From positions 1 to 8,763 of the forward strand of contig CATPBM010000066.1 of NCBI GenBank assembly GCA_955652625.1: a stretch of DNA of 8,763 nt, given 5' to 3'. The stretch is from an uncultured Steroidobacteraceae bacterium. Lineage in GTDB: Bacteria; Pseudomonadota; Gammaproteobacteria; Steroidobacterales; Steroidobacteraceae. The notes below the pieces were generated by a model. That model was given only the letters and a program-made list of their open reading frames with translations, did no database searches and was not told the origin of the DNA. The translations under genes were made by a program, and so were the position numbers. Shown one piece after another: positions 6,235-8,763 of the stretch (the stretch's first letter is position 1; every line of letters begins with the position of its first letter).

Positions 6235-8763
6235 TCAGTCCACGAAGCGGCGCGCGTTGCGGAACATCCGCGTCCAGCCGCTGTGCTCGCCCGCCATGCG
6301 CGGCCGCCAGGAATTCTGCAGATAGCGGAACGAGCGTTCCGGGTGCGGCATGGTTATGGTCACGCGCCCGTCGGCATTCGCAAGAGCCGCGATGCCGAAG
6401 GGCGTGCCGTTGGGATTGAACGGATAGGCGGCGGCCACGCTGCGGTCGTTGTTGAGGTAACGCAGCCCCACCAGGCCGCTCGAGTCGCAGGCCGCGGCCG
6501 CAGCCGCGGAAGCAAATTCCGCGCGCCCTTCGCCGTGCGCCACTGCGATCGGCAGCACCGAGCCTTCCATGCCCGCGAACAGCACCGAGGCAGAGCCCAG
6601 CACTTGCACCAGCGAGAAGCGCGCCTCGTACTGCTCGCTGCGGTTCCTGACGAAGCGCGGCCAGTGCTCGGTGCCGGGGATGAGACTCTTGAGCGCGGCG
6701 AACATCTGGCAGCCGTTACAGATGCCGAGCGCGAAGCTGTCGGGACGTGCGAAGAAGCGCGCGAACTCCTCGCGCACCGCCTCGTGGAACAGGATCGATT
6801 TCGCCCAGCCCTCGCCCGCTCCCAATACGTCGCCGTAGGAAAAGCCGCCGCACGCCACCAGTCCCTTGAACTCTGTCAGCAGGCGCCGGCCGCTCAGCAG
6901 ATCGGTCATGTGCACGTCGTGCGGGCTGAAACCCGCGCGCTCGAACACCGCGGCGGTCTCGGTATGGCTGTTGACGCCCTGCTCGCGCAGGATCGCGACC
7001 GCTGGGCGCAGCCCGCGCAGCACGTACGGGGCGGTGATGTCCTCCTCGGGGTCGAAGCTCAGGTCGACCGACAGGCCCGGATCGTTCTCCGCGGTCTGCG
7101 CGGCATACTCCTCGTCGGCGCATTGCGGATCATCGCGCAGGCGGCGCATGCGCCAGGAGGTCTCCGACCACGCGCGCCTCAGGTCCCCCCAGGCTTCGTC
7201 GAGCTCGGCGTCGCCGATGCGCATCTGCACCCGCAGCTCGCTCACCGGCGCGCCCAGGTAGAGCGCCGCCGCGGCGAGCCCATGGCGCTGCAGGATCTCG
7301 AGGAACGCGGGTTCATCGCCGGCCAGGATCTGCACCACGACGCCCGGCTCTTCGGCGAACAGCTGCGCGAGAGCCGCGCCGCGGCTCGCAGGCAGCGCGA
7401 TGTCGAGTCCGCAGTGCCCCGCAAACGCCATCTCGACGAGCGTTGCGAACAGCCCGCCGTCCGAGCGGTCGTGGTAGGCGCGCAGCATGCTGGTCGCGCG
7501 CAGCTCGGCGAGCGCCGCCGCGAGCTGCGTCAGCGTGTTGGGCTCATCGAGATCCGCGGGCTCATCACCGAGCTCGCCGTACACCTGCGCGAGTGCCGAG
7601 CCGCCCAGACGGTTGCGACCGGCCGCAAGATCGATGAGCCACAGCGAGGTGGGACGCTCATCGAGCTGCAAAGCGGGCGTGAGCGTGCGGCGCACGTCCT
7701 TGACTGGCGCGAAGGCCGAGACGATGAGCGACACCGGCGCCACCACGCTCTTTTGCACGCCGGCATCGCTCCACGCCGTCTTCATCGACAGCGAGTCTTT
7801 GCCGACCGGGATCGCGATGCCCAGCTGCGGGCACAACTCCTTGCCCACGGCGTGCACGGTTGCGTAGAGGGCGGCGTCCTCACCGGGCTCCCCGGCGGCG
7901 GCCATCCAGTTGGCAGACAGCCGGATCTGCGCCAGCGCGCCGATATCGGCGGCCAGAATGTTGGTGATTGCCTCGGTCACCGCGAGTCTTCCGGAAGCCG
8001 GTGCGTCGAGCAGCGCTACCGGCGTGCGCTCGCCCATTGCCATCGCCTCGCCGGCCGTGCCCTGGTAGTCGGCGAGGGTGACCGCCACATCGCTCACCGG
8101 CACCTGCCACGGCCCCACCAGCTGATCGCGGCTGACGAGCCCGCCGACCGTGCGGTCACCGATGGTGATGAGGAAGGTCTTGTCTGCGACCGCGGGGAAA
8201 CGCAGCACCCGATAGGCGGCCTCGCGCAGCCCGATATGTGCACTATCGAAGCGGCGCCGCTGCGCCGGGACGCTCCTGACGTCGCGCGTGAGTCGCGGCG
8301 GCTTGCCGAGCAGCAGTTCGAGCGGCATGTCGACCGGCTCGTTGTGAAACAGCGGATCGCGCACCGTGAGCTGGCCGCCGGCGGTGATTTCGCCGATCAC
8401 CGCGAACGGACAGCGCTCGCGCGCGGCGAGCGCGCCAAACTCCTCGAGGGAGTCGCTGCCGATCACGAGCACGTAGCGCTCCTGGGCCTCGTTGCACCAC
8501 AGCTGCAGTGGCGACAGGCCCGATTCCGCGCTCGGGATGGCGCGCAGGTCCACGCGCGCGCCGCGCCGGCTGTGCGCCACCGCCTCGGGCACTGCGTTCG
8601 AGAGTCCGCCAGCGCCGACGTCGTGAATGAGCACGATGGGATTGCGCTCGCCCAGCGCCCAGCAGCGATCGATGACCTCCTGCGCGCGACGTTGAATCTC
8701 GGGGTTGCCGCGCTGCACGGAGGCGAAATCCAGGTCCGCGCTCGAGCTGCCGCTGCCAAGAGA
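6235..8763 (-). CDS. purL: Phosphoribosylformylglycinamidine synthase PurL (large single-chain type), 5' end beyond the window
   Basis: PurL converts formylglycinamide ribonucleotide, glutamine and ATP to formylglycinamidine ribonucleotide, the fourth step of purine synthesis, in the cytoplasm. 842 residues are present. The open frame continues to the right edge, where it reads ADLDFASVQRGNPE, so the edge truncates it. Visible in order (fragment numbering): HDVGAGGLSN (47-56) closing the first synthetase half; the second AIRS-like half with GKDSLSMK (from Gly321) and HDRSDGGLF (431-439); then the glutaminase domain from about 585. That domain has nucleophile Cys682 in GICNGCQ (codon 6718-6720) and His807/Glu809 in PHPERSF. 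Adding 453 gives Cys1135, His1260 and Glu1262, the numbers I recall for the E. coli triad, so this part has no net insertion or deletion from Cys682 to the triad end. E. coli PurL is about 1295 residues, hence about 453 N-terminal residues lie outside. All catalytic motifs seen are intact. No mobile or regulatory sequence is visible in it. Confidence 0.97.
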   Translation of the reverse strand, partial: SLGSGSSSADLDFASVQRGNPEIQRRAQEVIDRCWALGERNPIVLIHDVGAGGLSNAVPEAVAHSRRGARVDLRAIPSAESGLSPLQLWCNEAQERYVLVIGSDSLEEFGALAARERCPFAVIGEITAGGQLTVRDPLFHNEPVDMPLELLLGKPPRLTRDVRSVPAQRRRFDSAHIGLREAAYRVLRFPAVADKTFLITIGDRTVGGLVSRDQLVGPWQVPVSDVAVTLADYQGTAGEAMAMGERTPVALLDAPASGRLAVTEAITNILAADIGALAQIRLSANWMAAAGEPGEDAALYATVHAVGKELCPQLGIAIPVGKDSLSMKTAWSDAGVQKSVVAPVSLIVSAFAPVKDVRRTLTPALQLDERPTSLWLIDLAAGRNRLGGSALAQVYGELGDEPADLDEPNTLTQLAAALAELRATSMLRAYHDRSDGGLFATLVEMAFAGHCGLDIALPASRGAALAQLFAEEPGVVVQILAGDEPAFLEILQRHGLAAAALYLGAPVSELRVQMRIGDAELDEAWGDLRRAWSETSWRMRRLRDDPQCADEEYAAQTAENDPGLSVDLSFDPEEDITAPYVLRGLRPAVAILREQGVNSHTETAAVFERAGFSPHDVHMTDLLSGRRLLTEFKGLVACGGFSYGDVLGAGEGWAKSILFHEAVREEFARFFARPDSFALGICNGCQMFAALKSLIPGTEHWPRFVRNRSEQYEARFSLVQVLGSASVLFAGMEGSVLPIAVAHGEGRAEFASAAAAAACDSSGLVGLRYLNNDRSVAAAYPFNPNGTPFGIAALANADGRVTITMPHPERSFRYLQNSWRPRMAGEHSGWTRMFRNARRFVD

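Noticed and set aside
7443..7867. Open frames on the + strand opposite purL, including one of 126 codons
   Set aside because: They are antisense shadows of conserved PurL coding sequence, with no ribosome site or recognisable product.
8719..8763. purL apparent start at 8718
   Set aside because: Translation past 8718 continues without a stop and matches PurL (ADLDFAS), so the GTG at 8718 is internal and the gene extends beyond the window.

Overview
The window is a compact, high-GC (roughly two-thirds by eye, not computed) chromosomal segment from a proteobacterium. Gammaproteobacteria is the most likely class, because the window holds a long single-chain PurL and an EttA fragment very close to the E. 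coli type. A high-GC lineage related to Xanthomonadales, Nevskiales, Steroidobacterales or Pseudomonas-like groups would fit, but the family cannot be fixed from sequence alone. There are no tRNAs, rRNAs, insertion sequences, CRISPR arrays or phage genes, and nothing looks horizontally acquired.

Layout, left to right. (1) The 3' three-quarters of ettA, the ribosome-gating ABC-F ATPase, runs in from the left edge on the + strand and ends at 1292. (2) After 32 nt comes mprF (1325-3901, +), encoding a membrane flippase fused to a cytoplasmic aminoacyl-tRNA-dependent phosphatidylglycerol aminoacyltransferase. (3) It overlaps by 4 nt (ATGA) with an acvB/virJ-family gene (3898-5394, +), encoding an exported two-domain alpha/beta hydrolase. 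(4) A 125-nt gap (5395-5519) holds a GC-rich imperfect inverted repeat and a possible 15-codon leader ORF. (5) A DUF4145-like, zinc-ribbon-bearing hypothetical protein follows (5520-6227, +). (6) Only 7 nt separate it from the convergent purL (6235-8763, -), which runs off the right edge and lacks its N-terminal ~450 codons.

How the genes work together. The functional core is the mprF-acvB pair. MprF uses charged tRNA to put lysine or alanine on phosphatidylglycerol and flips the product outward. The AcvB-type periplasmic hydrolase would remove the amino acid again. The same pairing is known as lpiA-atvA in rhizobia and PA0920-PA0919 in Pseudomonas. The ATGA overlap implies that synthase and hydrolase are co-translated, i.e. 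lipid charge is set by a make/unmake cycle. ettA upstream may share the transcript. The DUF4145 protein is of unknown role. purL is a housekeeping purine-biosynthesis gene on the opposite strand, unrelated to the others except by position.

I did not find a new multi-gene system. The most interesting items are the doubled catalytic architecture of the AcvB protein, the synthase/hydrolase coupling, the DUF4145 protein lacking the histidine I would expect after its Arg/Asn segment, and the leader ORF that ends 3 nt before that gene's ATG.
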